Assembly (NCBI GenBank): GCA_016235045.1
Contig: JACRME010000008.1
Coordinates: forward strand, 557,759 to 621,758
DNA length: 64,000 bases
Source: Nitrosomonadales bacterium
Lineage (GTDB): Bacteria; Pseudomonadota; Gammaproteobacteria; Burkholderiales; Gallionellaceae
Direction of reading: 5' to 3'
Each line of letters starts with the position of its first letter. Within the stretch, counting starts at the first letter, position 1. The notes below the pieces were generated by a model. The model was not told where the DNA came from. It saw nothing but the letters and a program-made list of their open reading frames with translations, and did no database searches. Below, piece after piece: positions 27,070 through 36,371 of the stretch. A program made the translations under genes and the position numbers.

Positions 27070-27288
27070 CGAAGCAAATTTCCCCTGCCTGGGTGTTGCC
27101 GGGCTGACAACATTATCCGTGCCGCCCAAAAGCGGGATGGCCGTTCAAGGACTTGGACAGAACGCCCCACCGTTGCCGAAAATCATAGCCAGCGAAACGC
27201 GACGTGTGCTATTTTGCCGGGATTGCACATTCGCGAACATGTTAGAAAATTCTCAGCGGCAATCTTAACACGCGCACCCGACACTGAA

Positions 27289-28161
27289 ATGACCGACAGT
27301 CCCCCCCGTCAATCTCCGAACATAGACCCGCAACTCGAACGTTCGCTGCTGGGCATCGAAATTCCACCCTGCCCGGAGATTCTGATCCGCATCATGGCGG
27401 AAATGCACAAGGAAGAACCGGACTACCATCGCTTGTCCGAAATGATCGGCGCCGACGTCGCCCTTGCCGCCGGCCTCATCAAGACCACGAACTCGCCCTT
27501 TTTTGCCCGTCCGCAACGGGCGCGCACGGTGCATGACGCCTTGACGATACTGGGCCTCAGGGTCGCCAGCCACACCATCGCGGGAATCATCCTGCGCAAT
27601 CTCTTTCCCAACACCCCGGTGATGATGCGTTTCTGGGACGCTTCGGCGCGCACCGCCCGGCTTTGCGCCTGGCTGGCAAATAAACTGGACATCCCCGGCT
27701 TTCACGCCGACGACGCCTATACTTTCGGGCTGTTTCACGACTGCGGCATTCCGGTATTGATGACGCGTTTTCCGCAGTACAAGGAAGTGCTGGGCCAGGC
27801 AAACCGCAACACCCAAACCGAATTCACCGCAATCGAAGAGTCGCTGGTACATACCAACCATGCCCTGGTCGGCAGCGCGCTCACGCGAAGCTGGTGGTTG
27901 CCGGAAGATATGTGCCAGGCCATCCGCCACCACCACGACCTGACGGCATTGGCTCCGGACTCGACTCTACCCAAATCCCACCGCCAGTTCATCGCCACCA
28001 CCCAATTCGCAGAACACTTCTCGCAACAGCAACTGGGACTCGACTTTACGGAAGAATGGCCAAAATTCTGTGCCGCTTCGCTGGAAACGCTGCAGATCGA
28101 CGAGGAAGACCTGGAATTTCTGTACACCGAAGCACGGCAGATCGTCTCCGCAGCAGAATAG
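27289..28161 (+). CDS. HDOD-domain signalling protein
   Basis: The 290-residue product starts at ATG 27289. The HDOD domain covers about 15-215 (LLGIEIPPCPEILIRIMAEM, then AALAAGLIKTTNSPFF-like LAAGLIKTTNSPFF, and FGLFHDCGIPVLM). HDOD proteins are HD-fold relatives that usually lack phosphohydrolase activity; here HHHDLTAL and the HDC segment remain, but the full HD metal set is not clear. It probably takes part in c-di-GMP or stress signalling, in line with its divergent GGDEF/EAL neighbour. The open frame runs far upstream, but that part is antisense to the neighbour. Confidence 0.85.
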   Translation: MTDSPPRQSPNIDPQLERSLLGIEIPPCPEILIRIMAEMHKEEPDYHRLSEMIGADVALAAGLIKTTNSPFFARPQRARTVHDALTILGLRVASHTIAGIILRNLFPNTPVMMRFWDASARTARLCAWLANKLDIPGFHADDAYTFGLFHDCGIPVLMTRFPQYKEVLGQANRNTQTEFTAIEESLVHTNHALVGSALTRSWWLPEDMCQAIRHHHDLTALAPDSTLPKSHRQFIATTQFAEHFSQQQLGLDFTEEWPKFCAASLETLQIDEEDLEFLYTEARQIVSAAE

Positions 28162-28481
28162 ATTTTGCATGGCGCCATGCCCGGCGCCATCTTCCCGGCC
28201 GCCAGCGGCAAACACCTCAACCGCAAGCGCAAGAAACCTGGACGGCTCTTTCGTCAATAGCGATGCGGATTTCATGGGCAGGGAACGCATTTTCAACGAG
28301 GGAAAAACACGGGGTAAACGAGGCGCGCCCGCTTTTAGCGCGGGTTGAATTATTGGAGTGAAGCAGAGACAGTTCGCTGAAGAGACTCAACAAACATTGA
28401 CACAAACATCCCCCTCCGTAAAACGGAGTTCGCAGAAAGGGCGAAACGCAACGACCCGGCGCCCGCCCAAATCTACGAAGC
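28162..28481. other. Intergenic region with several hairpins
   Basis: No gene is supported here. There are short hairpins: GGCGCC...GGCGCC near 28170-28190, CCCGC...GCGGG near 28330-28345, and CTCCGT-AAA-ACGGAG at 28414-28428. One of them may end the histone-like transcript (minus) or the HDOD transcript (plus). Confidence 0.4.
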
Positions 28482-28862
28482 TTAGGCGCCGAGGATGCCT
28501 TTAACCGCTACAGGAGCTGCAGCAGATTTCGCTACGGCTTTCTTAGCAGGTTTCTTTGCTGCTTTTTTAGCGGCTGGCTTTTTGGCTGCTGCTTTTTTCG
28601 CTGCCGGTTTCTTGGCGGCTACTTTCTTGGCGGCTGGCTTTTTGGCTGCTGCTTTTTTCGCTGCCGGTTTCTTGGCGGCTACTTTCTTGGCGGCCGGCTT
28701 TTTGGCTGCTGCTTTTTTCGCTGCCGGTTTCTTGGCGGCTACTTTCTTGGCGGCGGGCTTCTTTGCTGCGGCTTTTTTCACTGCGGGTTTCTTGGCGGCT
28801 ACTGCTTTCTTTGCAGCAGGCTTCTTTTTTGTGGTGCTTTTTGCTTTGGTTGTTGCAGCCAT
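28482..28862 (-). CDS. Histone H1-like Lys/Ala-rich DNA-binding protein
   Basis: The 126-residue product starts at ATG 28862, six bases after AAGGA; an ATG at 28868 would touch that site. It is almost entirely Ala, Lys and Pro: repeated [20 protein letters not shown]. Such tails resemble the C-terminal domain of eukaryotic H1 and bacterial H1-like proteins (for example BpH1 of Bordetella and AlgP), which bind DNA through charge and compact it. The middle is made of exact 60-nt units. The repeat number may vary between strains. It is a single gene. Confidence 0.85.
   Translation of the reverse strand: MAATTKAKSTTKKKPAAKKAVAAKKPAVKKAAAKKPAAKKVAAKKPAAKKAAAKKPAAKKVAAKKPAAKKAAAKKPAAKKVAAKKPAAKKAAAKKPAAKKAAKKPAKKAVAKSAAAPVAVKGILGA
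28566..28800 (-). repeat. 60-nt tandem repeat inside the histone-like gene
   Basis: A unit of 60 nt (20 residues, [20 protein letters not shown]) repeats nearly four times with period exactly 60; the units at 28621 and 28681 differ by about one base. The reading frame is kept whatever the number of units. Confidence 0.9.
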
Positions 28863-29034
28863 TTTCATTCCTTATAAAAATTGATGGACTACCCACGTTC
28901 AACATTGCGTGCACCAACTGCACTCCCGATGCGCCTTTCAACTGCTTGAAATCCTCCAATACGCACGGTGACGGCATTCTATGCGCGATTAAAAAAATTG
29001 CGCAACACTTTTATGCATTATTTGCGAAATAATT

Positions 29035-30282
29035 TCAGGCGACGATTCGCTCCGCAGCATAGAGCTGGCGCACCGTTTCGCGCTCCCGGATCAGGTGCGC
29101 CTCTGCCCCATCCACCATCACTTCGGCAGCCCGCGGGCGGGTGTTGTAGTTGGAACTCATGCTCATTCCGTATGCTCCCGCCGACATCACGGCCAGCGCA
29201 TCGCCTTTATCCACGGCCATCTCGCGGCCATGGCCGAGAAAATCGCCGGTCTCGCAGATGGGGCCGACCACCTCGTAAAGCTGCGCCGATACCCCTCTCT
29301 TTTGCACTGGCAAGATGGCGTGCCAGGCATCGTAAAGCGCCGGGCGCATCAGGTCGTTCATCGCCGCATCGACGATGGCGAAGTTCTTTTCTTCCCCGTG
29401 CTTGAGGTATTCGATGCGCGTGAGCAGCACCCCGGCATTGCCGACCAGCACCCGTCCGGGCTCGACGATGATCTTTTCGGAACGCCCCTGCAGCACGCCC
29501 AGCAAGGCTTGCGCGTATTCGGCGATGGCTGGCGGGGTCTCGTCGTCGTAACAGATGCCGAGTCCGCCGCCCAGGTCGAGGTGTTCCAGAACGATGCCCG
29601 CGGCGGCCAGTTGATCCGCCAACGCCAGCACTTTTTCCGCCGCCGCGATGAACGGGCTGGTTTCGGTGAGCTGCGAACCAATGTGGCAATCCATGCCGGT
29701 GATGCGCAGGTGCGGCATGGTTGCCGCCTTGCGGTACAGCGCCAGGGCTTCGGTGTAAGCCACGCCGAACTTGTTCTGCTTCAGTCCGGTCGAGATATAA
29801 GGATGGGTCTTGGCGTCGACGTCTGGATTTACGCGCAGGCTGATCGGTGCAACCTTGCCCATGCTGCCTGCCACTTCGTTCAAACGCTCCAACTCTGACG
29901 AAGATTCGACATTGAAGCAGAGTATCTCCGCCTCCAGCGCCAGTCGCATTTCGGCTTCGCTTTTGCCCACGCCGGAGAACACCACTTTGTTGGCCGCACC
30001 GCCTGCGGCCAGCACGCGTTGCAGCTCGCCGCCGGAGACGATGTCGAAGCCCGCCCCCAGCCGCGCGAACAGGTTGAGGATGGCGAGATTGGAATTGGCC
30101 TTCACCGCGTAGCAAATAAGGTGTTCGCGGCTCTTGAACGCCTCGGCGAACTGGCGATAGCCGTCGGTCAGGGCAGCGCGGGAATAGACGTAGCACGGCG
30201 TGCCGAAGCGTTGCGCGATGTCGCTCAGGGCAACGTTTTCAACGAACAGAAGGTCTTGCCGGTAGTGGAAAAATTCATTCAT
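29035..30282 (-). CDS. lysA: Diaminopimelate decarboxylase
   Basis: The 415-residue product makes lysine from meso-diaminopimelate, the last step of lysine synthesis. The PLP lysine is in ICYAVKANSNLAIL; LRVNPDVDAKTHPYISTG and GGGLGICYDDE bind the cofactor phosphate; ICETGDFLG supplies the active-site Cys of the partner subunit. The start overlaps the lptM stop by 4 nt, so it is translationally coupled. Length is normal. Confidence 0.95.
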   Translation of the reverse strand: MNEFFHYRQDLLFVENVALSDIAQRFGTPCYVYSRAALTDGYRQFAEAFKSREHLICYAVKANSNLAILNLFARLGAGFDIVSGGELQRVLAAGGAANKVVFSGVGKSEAEMRLALEAEILCFNVESSSELERLNEVAGSMGKVAPISLRVNPDVDAKTHPYISTGLKQNKFGVAYTEALALYRKAATMPHLRITGMDCHIGSQLTETSPFIAAAEKVLALADQLAAAGIVLEHLDLGGGLGICYDDETPPAIAEYAQALLGVLQGRSEKIIVEPGRVLVGNAGVLLTRIEYLKHGEEKNFAIVDAAMNDLMRPALYDAWHAILPVQKRGVSAQLYEVVGPICETGDFLGHGREMAVDKGDALAVMSAGAYGMSMSSNYNTRPRAAEVMVDGAEAHLIRERETVRQLYAAERIVA

Positions 30283-30434
30283 GGCTGCTTTTTGCTTTCA
30301 TTTTTGTCGGTTGCGGTTGGCGCCGGAGCGGATGGCGCGGTCGCGATCGGTGCGGGCGACAGGATCAATGGGCCTTTGCGTCCGCAACCTTGCAGGATGA
30401 CGGTCAACAGCAACATAATGCAAATAGTACGCAT
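30279..30434 (-). CDS. lptM: LptM (YifL)-type small lipoprotein
   Basis: The start at 30434 gives a 51-residue product with lipobox VILQGC and the family signature GCGRKGPL right after it. In E. coli LptM assists maturation of LptD in the outer membrane. Its position just before lysA, divergent from cyaY, is typical for proteobacteria. A longer frame starting upstream lacks a site. The C-terminus is Pro/Ala-rich, as usual. Confidence 0.88.
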   Translation of the reverse strand: MRTICIMLLLTVILQGCGRKGPLILSPAPIATAPSAPAPTATDKNESKKQP

Positions 30435-30490
30435 GGCATCACCTTTCTTGAGTATTGGGACCAGGCTACACACAGAACGGGCGGGATTAT

Positions 30491-31792
30491 ATGACGGAAA
30501 GTCCAGGCAACGAACCGGGCAGCGCGCTGTTCGCGCGCATTCAGCAGATGGTGGAAGAGCGCGGCGTGGACATCGACCGGCACCTGAATGGCAACGCCCT
30601 CAAGCTGGAATTTGCCGACGGGCAGCGCATCCTCATCAATTACGACGCGCAGACGCACAATGTGTGGCTGGCGGCGCGTTCCGGCGGAACCGAGTTCATT
30701 CATGACAATGGTTACTGGCGTGCGCACGACCGGAGCGAACTCCTGTCCAGGCTGGGCGAAATCATGGAGCAGACCATCGCCAGCAATCCGCTCAATGCGC
30801 GCGCACCTGCCGCAAAGGCGCCGCACGCCGTGCCTCCCGCCCCGGTTATCTTCCATGAAGCGAAGCAAAGCCATGGGATGCGCAACGTGCTCATCGTGGT
30901 GCTGGCCGGATTGATCGGTTTCTGGGCGGCACAAAAATTGAATAACCCGCAAGCCGGTGCGGACGGGCAGACGCCGGCATTGGCACTGAACAAGCTGAAC
31001 CTGCGCTGCGAGGGCACCTTCCCCCCCAACGGCAACGTCACCCTTTTCCCCGACAGCGGGCTGCGTGCCGACGACCCGAACGACCCCGAGGTCACCCTGA
31101 AAAACGATCACACCCATCCCGTGCTGCTGATTCTCTCCGCCCCGCAGACTGCCATCCCGTCCATGTCGGTATTGGTGCGTGCCGGACAAAGCACCACCCT
31201 GCACCTGCCCGCCGGGCAGTACGACATGATGTTCAGCGTCGGCACCACCTGGTGCAACCCGCGCAGCGGTTTCTCGGAAGGGCATCTGTTGAAGTTCGAC
31301 AAGCCGCTGGCCGTGGAAGCGGAAAAGCCGGTGCAACTGGCCATGCAAACCTCCGGCGCCGGCATGGAAGACTTCCAACTGTTCGTCAAAACAACCCATC
31401 CGGAGGCAACCGCCCCGCCCCCGACTTTCACCGGCGAAGGCAACATGGCGGTGCAACGCCACCCCAACGGCCACTTCTACCTCCCCGGCACCATCGCCGA
31501 CGTGCCGGTCACGTTCATGGTGGATACCGGCGCCTCGGTCACGTCCATTTCCAGCGAACTGGCGCGCGCGGCGGGCATCCACAATTGCAAGGAAGTGCAG
31601 TTCCAGACCGCCAACGGCGAGGCGACCGGCTGCCTCGCCCTCGTTCCGCACATGACGCTGGGCAATTTTGAACTGGAAAACATCACCATCGCGGTAATGC
31701 CCAACCTGGAAACCAACCTGCTCGGCGCGAATGTGTTGCGCCATTTTCAAGTGAGCCAAAACGACAGCAGCATGCTGATCGGGCGAAAATAA
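30491..31792 (+). CDS. Frataxin-domain / membrane / retropepsin-type aspartic protease fusion
   Basis: The 433-residue product starts at ATG 30491. Residues about 8-100 resemble CyaY: GNALKLEFADGQRILINYD, then VWLAARSGGTEF and a WRAHDRSELLSRLGEIM helix match the same parts of the true CyaY next door. One membrane helix follows (NVLIVVLAGLIGFWAA, about 135-152), then a beta-rich domain (about 170-305) with two Cys. The last 115 residues are a retropepsin domain: TFMVDTGASVTSIS holds the single DTG, and LLGANVLRHF the matching C-terminal strand. One DTG per chain means it should act as a dimer. It is 9 nt before cyaY. The substrate and the reason for the frataxin domain are unknown. Confidence 0.8.
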   Translation: MTESPGNEPGSALFARIQQMVEERGVDIDRHLNGNALKLEFADGQRILINYDAQTHNVWLAARSGGTEFIHDNGYWRAHDRSELLSRLGEIMEQTIASNPLNARAPAAKAPHAVPPAPVIFHEAKQSHGMRNVLIVVLAGLIGFWAAQKLNNPQAGADGQTPALALNKLNLRCEGTFPPNGNVTLFPDSGLRADDPNDPEVTLKNDHTHPVLLILSAPQTAIPSMSVLVRAGQSTTLHLPAGQYDMMFSVGTTWCNPRSGFSEGHLLKFDKPLAVEAEKPVQLAMQTSGAGMEDFQLFVKTTHPEATAPPPTFTGEGNMAVQRHPNGHFYLPGTIADVPVTFMVDTGASVTSISSELARAAGIHNCKEVQFQTANGEATGCLALVPHMTLGNFELENITIAVMPNLETNLLGANVLRHFQVSQNDSSMLIGRK

Positions 31793-31801
31793 GGAAACCC
31801 C

Positions 31802-32113
31802 ATGACGGAAAACGAATTCAACGAAGTGGCCGATGCCGTGTTTGCGCGCATCGAACTGGCGCTCGACGGCAGCGATGAAGACATCGATTACGACAGCAAC
31901 GGCAGCGTGATGGAAATCGAGTTTGCGGACGGCGGCAAAGTCATCGTCAACCGCCATGTGCCGAACCGCGAAATCTGGCTGGCCGCCAAATCCGGCGGTT
32001 TCCATTACGCATTGCAGGACGGCCGCTGGTTCAGCCAGCGCGACGGCAGCGAATTGTTCGCCAGGTTAGGCGAGTTGGTACAGCTCGGCTCGGGAAAGAA
32101 ACTGGATTTCTAG
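31802..32113 (+). CDS. cyaY: Frataxin homologue CyaY
   Basis: The 103-residue product is a normal CyaY: acidic first helix (EFNEVADAVFARIELALDGSDEDIDYD) for iron binding, then VMEIEFADGGKVIVNRH and IWLAAKSGGFHY strands. CyaY binds iron and regulates IscS-based iron-sulfur assembly. It is 9 nt after the fusion gene, with which it is probably co-transcribed, and divergent from lptM-lysA, the usual arrangement with an extra gene inserted between. Confidence 0.95.
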   Translation: MTENEFNEVADAVFARIELALDGSDEDIDYDSNGSVMEIEFADGGKVIVNRHVPNREIWLAAKSGGFHYALQDGRWFSQRDGSELFARLGELVQLGSGKKLDF

Positions 32114-32249
32114 CAGGGAAGGGACCAAGCGGAGGTATCTTTCATCCGGGAGGAGACTAAAGGAACCGCGTGTGATCCGCTTGGCAGGACGAACTCTATA
32201 GCCGATTGGAACGTTTGGGAATGCGGCATATTGTCGCAGGGCGAATTGC

Positions 32250-32990
32250 CTATTCCGACACCCCGTAACCGCGCAATTCGGCGCGATGCTGTTTGTAATC
32301 CGGGCACACGCTTTCCACCACGCGCCAGAACGCGGGCGAGTGGTTCATCTCCACCAGATGCGCCAGTTCGTGCACCACCACGTAGTCGATCAGGTGCAGC
32401 GGCATTTTCACCAGTTGCCAGTTCAGCCGCACCACGCCGTGCACAGTGCAATTGCCCCACTGGGTGCGCGCTGCGGTGAGTTTTATTTCCCGTGGCGTCA
32501 CTTGCAGCAAGGGGGCGAAGTGCTCCGCGCATTCCTTGAATACCTGCAGCGCCTCAGTGCGGTACCACTGCGTCACCGCTTTTTCGATATGCGCCGCCTC
32601 CGCTTCCATACCGACCGGTACATGCAGGATCTCGCCGTGCAATTGCGGCATGGTGCCGCGCAGCCTGGGCGTCAGCGTCAGGATGAATTCCTCGCCGCGG
32701 AACGGGATGCGCGCGCCTTCCGCCCAGAATATCGGCGGCGCCTTTTTCGCCTGCCAGCCGTCCAGTTTTTCGACCACCCAGTCGGCCTTGTCCTGCAAGA
32801 CGCTGTGCAGCCATTTTTCGGAAGCGCGCAACGGCGCGTTGACGGTGAGGCCGCGGTCGTCGATGCGCAGGTTGATGCTGCGGCGGTAGCCGCTGCGTTT
32901 GAGGGTATAGCTGATTTCTTTGCCGGACAGGTGGATGTTGCGTTGTTCGACCACAGGCGCAGGCGCCTTCTGACGTATTGCCCTGAACAT
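32250..32990 (-). CDS. YgjP-type M48-like metallopeptidase
   Basis: The 246-residue product starts at ATG 32990, which overlaps the plsC stop (TGATG). VVVHELAHLVEMNHSPAFW carries the zinc HExxH and a downstream Glu, as in the WLM/DUF45 family. An N-terminal domain (YRRSINLRIDDRGLTVNAP) is typical of YgjP. Its cellular substrate is not known. It is the last gene of the glyQ-glyS-gmhB-plsC operon. Confidence 0.8.
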   Translation of the reverse strand: MFRAIRQKAPAPVVEQRNIHLSGKEISYTLKRSGYRRSINLRIDDRGLTVNAPLRASEKWLHSVLQDKADWVVEKLDGWQAKKAPPIFWAEGARIPFRGEEFILTLTPRLRGTMPQLHGEILHVPVGMEAEAAHIEKAVTQWYRTEALQVFKECAEHFAPLLQVTPREIKLTAARTQWGNCTVHGVVRLNWQLVKMPLHLIDYVVVHELAHLVEMNHSPAFWRVVESVCPDYKQHRAELRGYGVSE

Positions 32991-33694
32991 CAGGCCAGCC
33001 TGTTCATCTCGCCCTCGATCCACTCTTCCACCCGGCGGCTGATCTCTTCCGCCTTGAGACCCTTGGGATCGATGGGTTGGCCGATGCTCATGACGACGGT
33101 GCCGGGATGCTTCAGGAACGAGTTGCGCCCCCAGTACTTGCCGGCGTTATGCGCCACCGGCACCACCGGCGCACCGCTGGATTCGCCCAGCAGGGCGCCG
33201 CCGATCTTGTATTTGCCGTGCACGCCGTACGGCATGCGCGTGCCTTCGGGGAAGATCACCACGCAAAAGCCGTGCTCCAGTCTGTGCTTGCCCTGTTCCA
33301 GCAGTTGTTTCATCGCCTGCTTGCCCTTGCTGCGGTCGATGGCGATCGGGCTGGTCAATGCCAGGCCCCAGCCGAAGAACGGCAGCCACAGCAGTTCGCG
33401 CTTGAGCACCCACACCTGATCGGGAAACACGGTCTGCAGGGAAAACGTCTCCCACGCCGACTGGTGTTTGCACATCACGATGCACGGCTGCTTCGGGATA
33501 TTTTCCGCGCCGCGCACTTCCATGCGGATGCCGCAAATCACGCGCAGCAGCCACATCGTACTGGTGGCGATGAAGGTGGCAAAACGGTAGCGCGTGTGCG
33601 GCTTGAGCGGGAAGGTAAACAGCACCACAGAGGCAAAGACGGGCGTCCACACCAGTTGCACAAAGAAGAAAATGAACGAACGGATGAATGTCAT
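32990..33694 (-). CDS. plsC: 1-acyl-sn-glycerol-3-phosphate acyltransferase
   Basis: The 234-residue product makes phosphatidic acid at the inner membrane. Motif I is KHQSAWE, a variant of HxxxxD seen often in betaproteobacterial PlsC; FPEGTR is motif III, and IAIDRSKG is motif II. One or two N-terminal membrane helices anchor it. The start overlaps the gmhB stop (ATGA), and the stop overlaps the next start, so this part of the operon is tightly coupled. Confidence 0.88.
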   Translation of the reverse strand: MTFIRSFIFFFVQLVWTPVFASVVLFTFPLKPHTRYRFATFIATSTMWLLRVICGIRMEVRGAENIPKQPCIVMCKHQSAWETFSLQTVFPDQVWVLKRELLWLPFFGWGLALTSPIAIDRSKGKQAMKQLLEQGKHRLEHGFCVVIFPEGTRMPYGVHGKYKIGGALLGESSGAPVVPVAHNAGKYWGRNSFLKHPGTVVMSIGQPIDPKGLKAEEISRRVEEWIEGEMNRLA

Positions 33695-34224
33695 ACCAAT
33701 AATGCCGCCACTGCCGCCAGGTCGGCATAAATCAGGGTGCTTTCGGGCAAGCCGCCTTTGGCCTGGGTCTTGGGGCCCTTGCCGGTGAGCACCAGGATGG
33801 GTTGTGCGCCCAGGCGCGCCGCCGCTTCCAGGTCGCGCAGCGAATCGCCGACCGCGGGCACGCCTCTCAGGCTCACGCCGTAGCGCATCGCGATTTCTTC
33901 CATCATGCCGCTCTTGGGTTTGCGGCAACCGCAATCCGCCTCGTTGGTGTGCGGGCAGAAGAACACGGCGTCGATGCGTCCGCCGGCCTGCGCGCAGGCC
34001 TTGTGCATCTTGTCGTGGATGGTATTCAGCATCGGCATGTCGAACAGGCCGCGCCCGATACCGGACTGGTTGGTCGCCACCACCACGCGGTAATCGGCCT
34101 GGCACAGGCGCGCAATGGCTTCAAGGCTGCCGGGAATGGGCTTCCACTCTTCCGGGCTCTTGATGAACTGGTCGGAATCGTAATTGATGACGCCGTCGCG
34201 GTCGAGGATGATCAGCTTCGTCAT
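33691..34224 (-). CDS. gmhB: D-glycero-D-manno-heptose 1,7-bisphosphate 7-phosphatase
   Basis: The 177-residue HAD phosphatase removes the 7-phosphate in ADP-heptose synthesis for lipopolysaccharide core. LDRDGVIN has the nucleophile Asp and the acid Asp; TNQSGIGRG is motif II; the zinc loop is CPHTNEADCGCRKP; GDSLRDLEAA is motif IV. It overlaps glyS by 4 nt. Confidence 0.92.
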   Translation of the reverse strand: MTKLIILDRDGVINYDSDQFIKSPEEWKPIPGSLEAIARLCQADYRVVVATNQSGIGRGLFDMPMLNTIHDKMHKACAQAGGRIDAVFFCPHTNEADCGCRKPKSGMMEEIAMRYGVSLRGVPAVGDSLRDLEAAARLGAQPILVLTGKGPKTQAKGGLPESTLIYADLAAVAALLV

Positions 34225-36371
34225 GCCGCCAGTTTCGAAATATCCGCAACCTGATTCATCAGGCTGCCCAGTTGCTTGAGCAGCAGGGCGCGGTTGATGC
34301 GCAGATTCTGGTCTTCCGCCATCACCATCACCTGGTCGAAGAAATCGTCGATGAACGGCTTGAGCGTGACTAGCGCCTTGAGGTTCTGCCCGTATTCGCC
34401 GCGCGTGAAGTATCCCTGCGCGAACGGCGTGATGTCCACCATCGCCTGGCACAGGTTGCGCTCGGCATCGTCCTGCATCAGCTTGGGATCGAACGCCGCA
34501 CTCGCCATCGCCGCGCCGAGTTCCTCGTGGTTCTTGCGCATGATGTTCTGCACGCGCTTGTTTGCCGCCGCCAGATCCTTCGCCGCCGTCAATGCGGCGA
34601 AGCCGCGCACGGCCTGCAGGCGCGGCAACACCTCGTGCAGGCGGCCGTTCAGCACCGCCAGCACCGCCTCGATGTGCGACACCTCGAAACTGCGGTCGCG
34701 CAGGTAACCGCGCAGCCTGTCCATCATGAAGCCTTCCACATCCGCCGCCACCGCCGCGCTCAACACGCCCTTGCCGAAGTTGTCCGCGGTCGCCTTGAGC
34801 AGCGCCGGCAACGGCAGGTCGAGCGGCGTCTCGACCAGGATGCGCAGCACGCCCAGCGCCTGACGGCGCAGGCCGAACGGGTCCTTGTCGCCGGTCGGCA
34901 CCTGGCCGATGCCGTAGATGCCGACGATGGTTTCCAGCTTGTCCGCCAGCGCCACCGAGCAGGCGACGGCGCCCATCGGGATCGAGTCCCCGGCAAAACG
35001 CGGGTGGTAATGCGCCTCGATGGCATTCGCCACTTCCAGTTCTTCGCCGTCATGGAAAGCGTAGTAGCGGCCGATGATGCCCTGCAACTCGGGGAATTCG
35101 CCGACCATGTCGGTCAGCAAATCCGCCTTGCACAGGCGTGCCGTCAGTTCCGCCTTGGCCTTGTCCGCCTCCAGCAGGCGCGCGATGGTGCCGGTCAGGG
35201 TGGTGATGCGCGCGACGCGCTGCAACTGGGTGCCCAGCTTGTTGTGGTAGACCACGTTGCCGAGCTTGTCGACGCGCGATTCCAGCTTCTGCTTGCGATC
35301 CTGGTTGAAAAAGAAGCGCGCATCGGCCAGGCGCGGACGCACCACGCGCTGGTTGCCTTCGATGATGTGGTGCGGGTCGGTGACCTGCATGTTGGAGACG
35401 ATGAGGAACTTGTTCAGCAGCTTGCCGGTGGACGCATCCAGCAGCGGGAAATATTTCTGGTTCTGCTGCATGGTGAGGATCAGGCATTCCTGCGGCACGT
35501 CGAGAAACTCCTTCTCGAACTGGCCGACATACACTTCCGGCCATTCCACCAGCCCGGTCACCTCGTCCAGCAGGGTGCTCAGCACGCTGCGCTCCTCGTT
35601 GGACATGGACAGCAGTTTTTCCAGGTCGAAGTTGGCATGGCCTACCCAGATTGCATTGTTCTGTTCGGACAGGTCGTCCAGGCGCGCCACGATGCTTTCG
35701 CGCCGCTGCGCAAAACTGGCCACCACGCGCCCGTCGCGCGCCAGCGTCGCCTCGTAAGCGTCCGCGTGCCCGATGGTCACGCGCTCGCCGCACATGAAGC
35801 GGTGGCCGCTGGTGACATTGCCGCTGGAAAGCCCCAGCACTTCCGCCGGCACGATGCGTTTGCCATGCAACACGATCAAACCATGCACCGGCCGCACGAA
35901 CTGGTGTTCGGAATCGCCCCAGCGCATCAGCTTCGGCACCGGCAGTTTCTTCAGCGCCTGAATCACGATGTCCTGCACATATTCGTCCAGCGCCTTGCCC
36001 TTCTGTTCGATGCGCGCCACGAAGCATTCCGCCTTGCCTTCGCCGGTGCGCTGCAATTGCGCCTGCGTGACGTTGGCCGAGCGCATGAAGCCTTCCAGCG
36101 CCTTGGTCGGCTTGCCCGCGGCATCCAGCCCCGCCGCAACCGCCGGGCCCTTGCGCTCGATGATGCGGTCGGGCTGTTGCCGCAACACTTCGGTGATGCT
36201 CAGCGCCAGGCGGCGCGGCGTCGCATACGGCGTCAACACGCTCGCCTCGTTCAGCAATGCCTGCTCTTTCAGGGCGGCGAACACCTCGTTGGCAAAAGTG
36301 GTGGAGAGTTTTTCCAGCGCTTTCGGCGGCAACTCTTCGGTGAGCAACTCGATCAGTAATGTATCGTTCAT
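34221..36371 (-). CDS. glyS: Glycyl-tRNA synthetase beta subunit
   Basis: The 716-residue product partners with GlyQ in the alpha2beta2 glycyl-tRNA synthetase of most bacteria. The N-terminus ([18 protein letters not shown]) is the family signature, with HRFMCGE and an HD-like region in the middle and an anticodon-binding C-terminal part. It overlaps glyQ and gmhB by 4 nt each. Confidence 0.95.
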   Translation of the reverse strand: MNDTLLIELLTEELPPKALEKLSTTFANEVFAALKEQALLNEASVLTPYATPRRLALSITEVLRQQPDRIIERKGPAVAAGLDAAGKPTKALEGFMRSANVTQAQLQRTGEGKAECFVARIEQKGKALDEYVQDIVIQALKKLPVPKLMRWGDSEHQFVRPVHGLIVLHGKRIVPAEVLGLSSGNVTSGHRFMCGERVTIGHADAYEATLARDGRVVASFAQRRESIVARLDDLSEQNNAIWVGHANFDLEKLLSMSNEERSVLSTLLDEVTGLVEWPEVYVGQFEKEFLDVPQECLILTMQQNQKYFPLLDASTGKLLNKFLIVSNMQVTDPHHIIEGNQRVVRPRLADARFFFNQDRKQKLESRVDKLGNVVYHNKLGTQLQRVARITTLTGTIARLLEADKAKAELTARLCKADLLTDMVGEFPELQGIIGRYYAFHDGEELEVANAIEAHYHPRFAGDSIPMGAVACSVALADKLETIVGIYGIGQVPTGDKDPFGLRRQALGVLRILVETPLDLPLPALLKATADNFGKGVLSAAVAADVEGFMMDRLRGYLRDRSFEVSHIEAVLAVLNGRLHEVLPRLQAVRGFAALTAAKDLAAANKRVQNIMRKNHEELGAAMASAAFDPKLMQDDAERNLCQAMVDITPFAQGYFTRGEYGQNLKALVTLKPFIDDFFDQVMVMAEDQNLRINRALLLKQLGSLMNQVADISKLAA

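Noticed and set aside
25249..27288. A very long plus-strand frame continuing upstream of the HDOD gene (970 residues in total)
   Set aside because: It is antisense to the GGDEF/EAL gene, whose motifs are clear. The plus-frame protein has no recognisable domain before the Met at 27289 and is rich in Gln/Arg/His, as expected for the opposite strand of a GC-rich gene.
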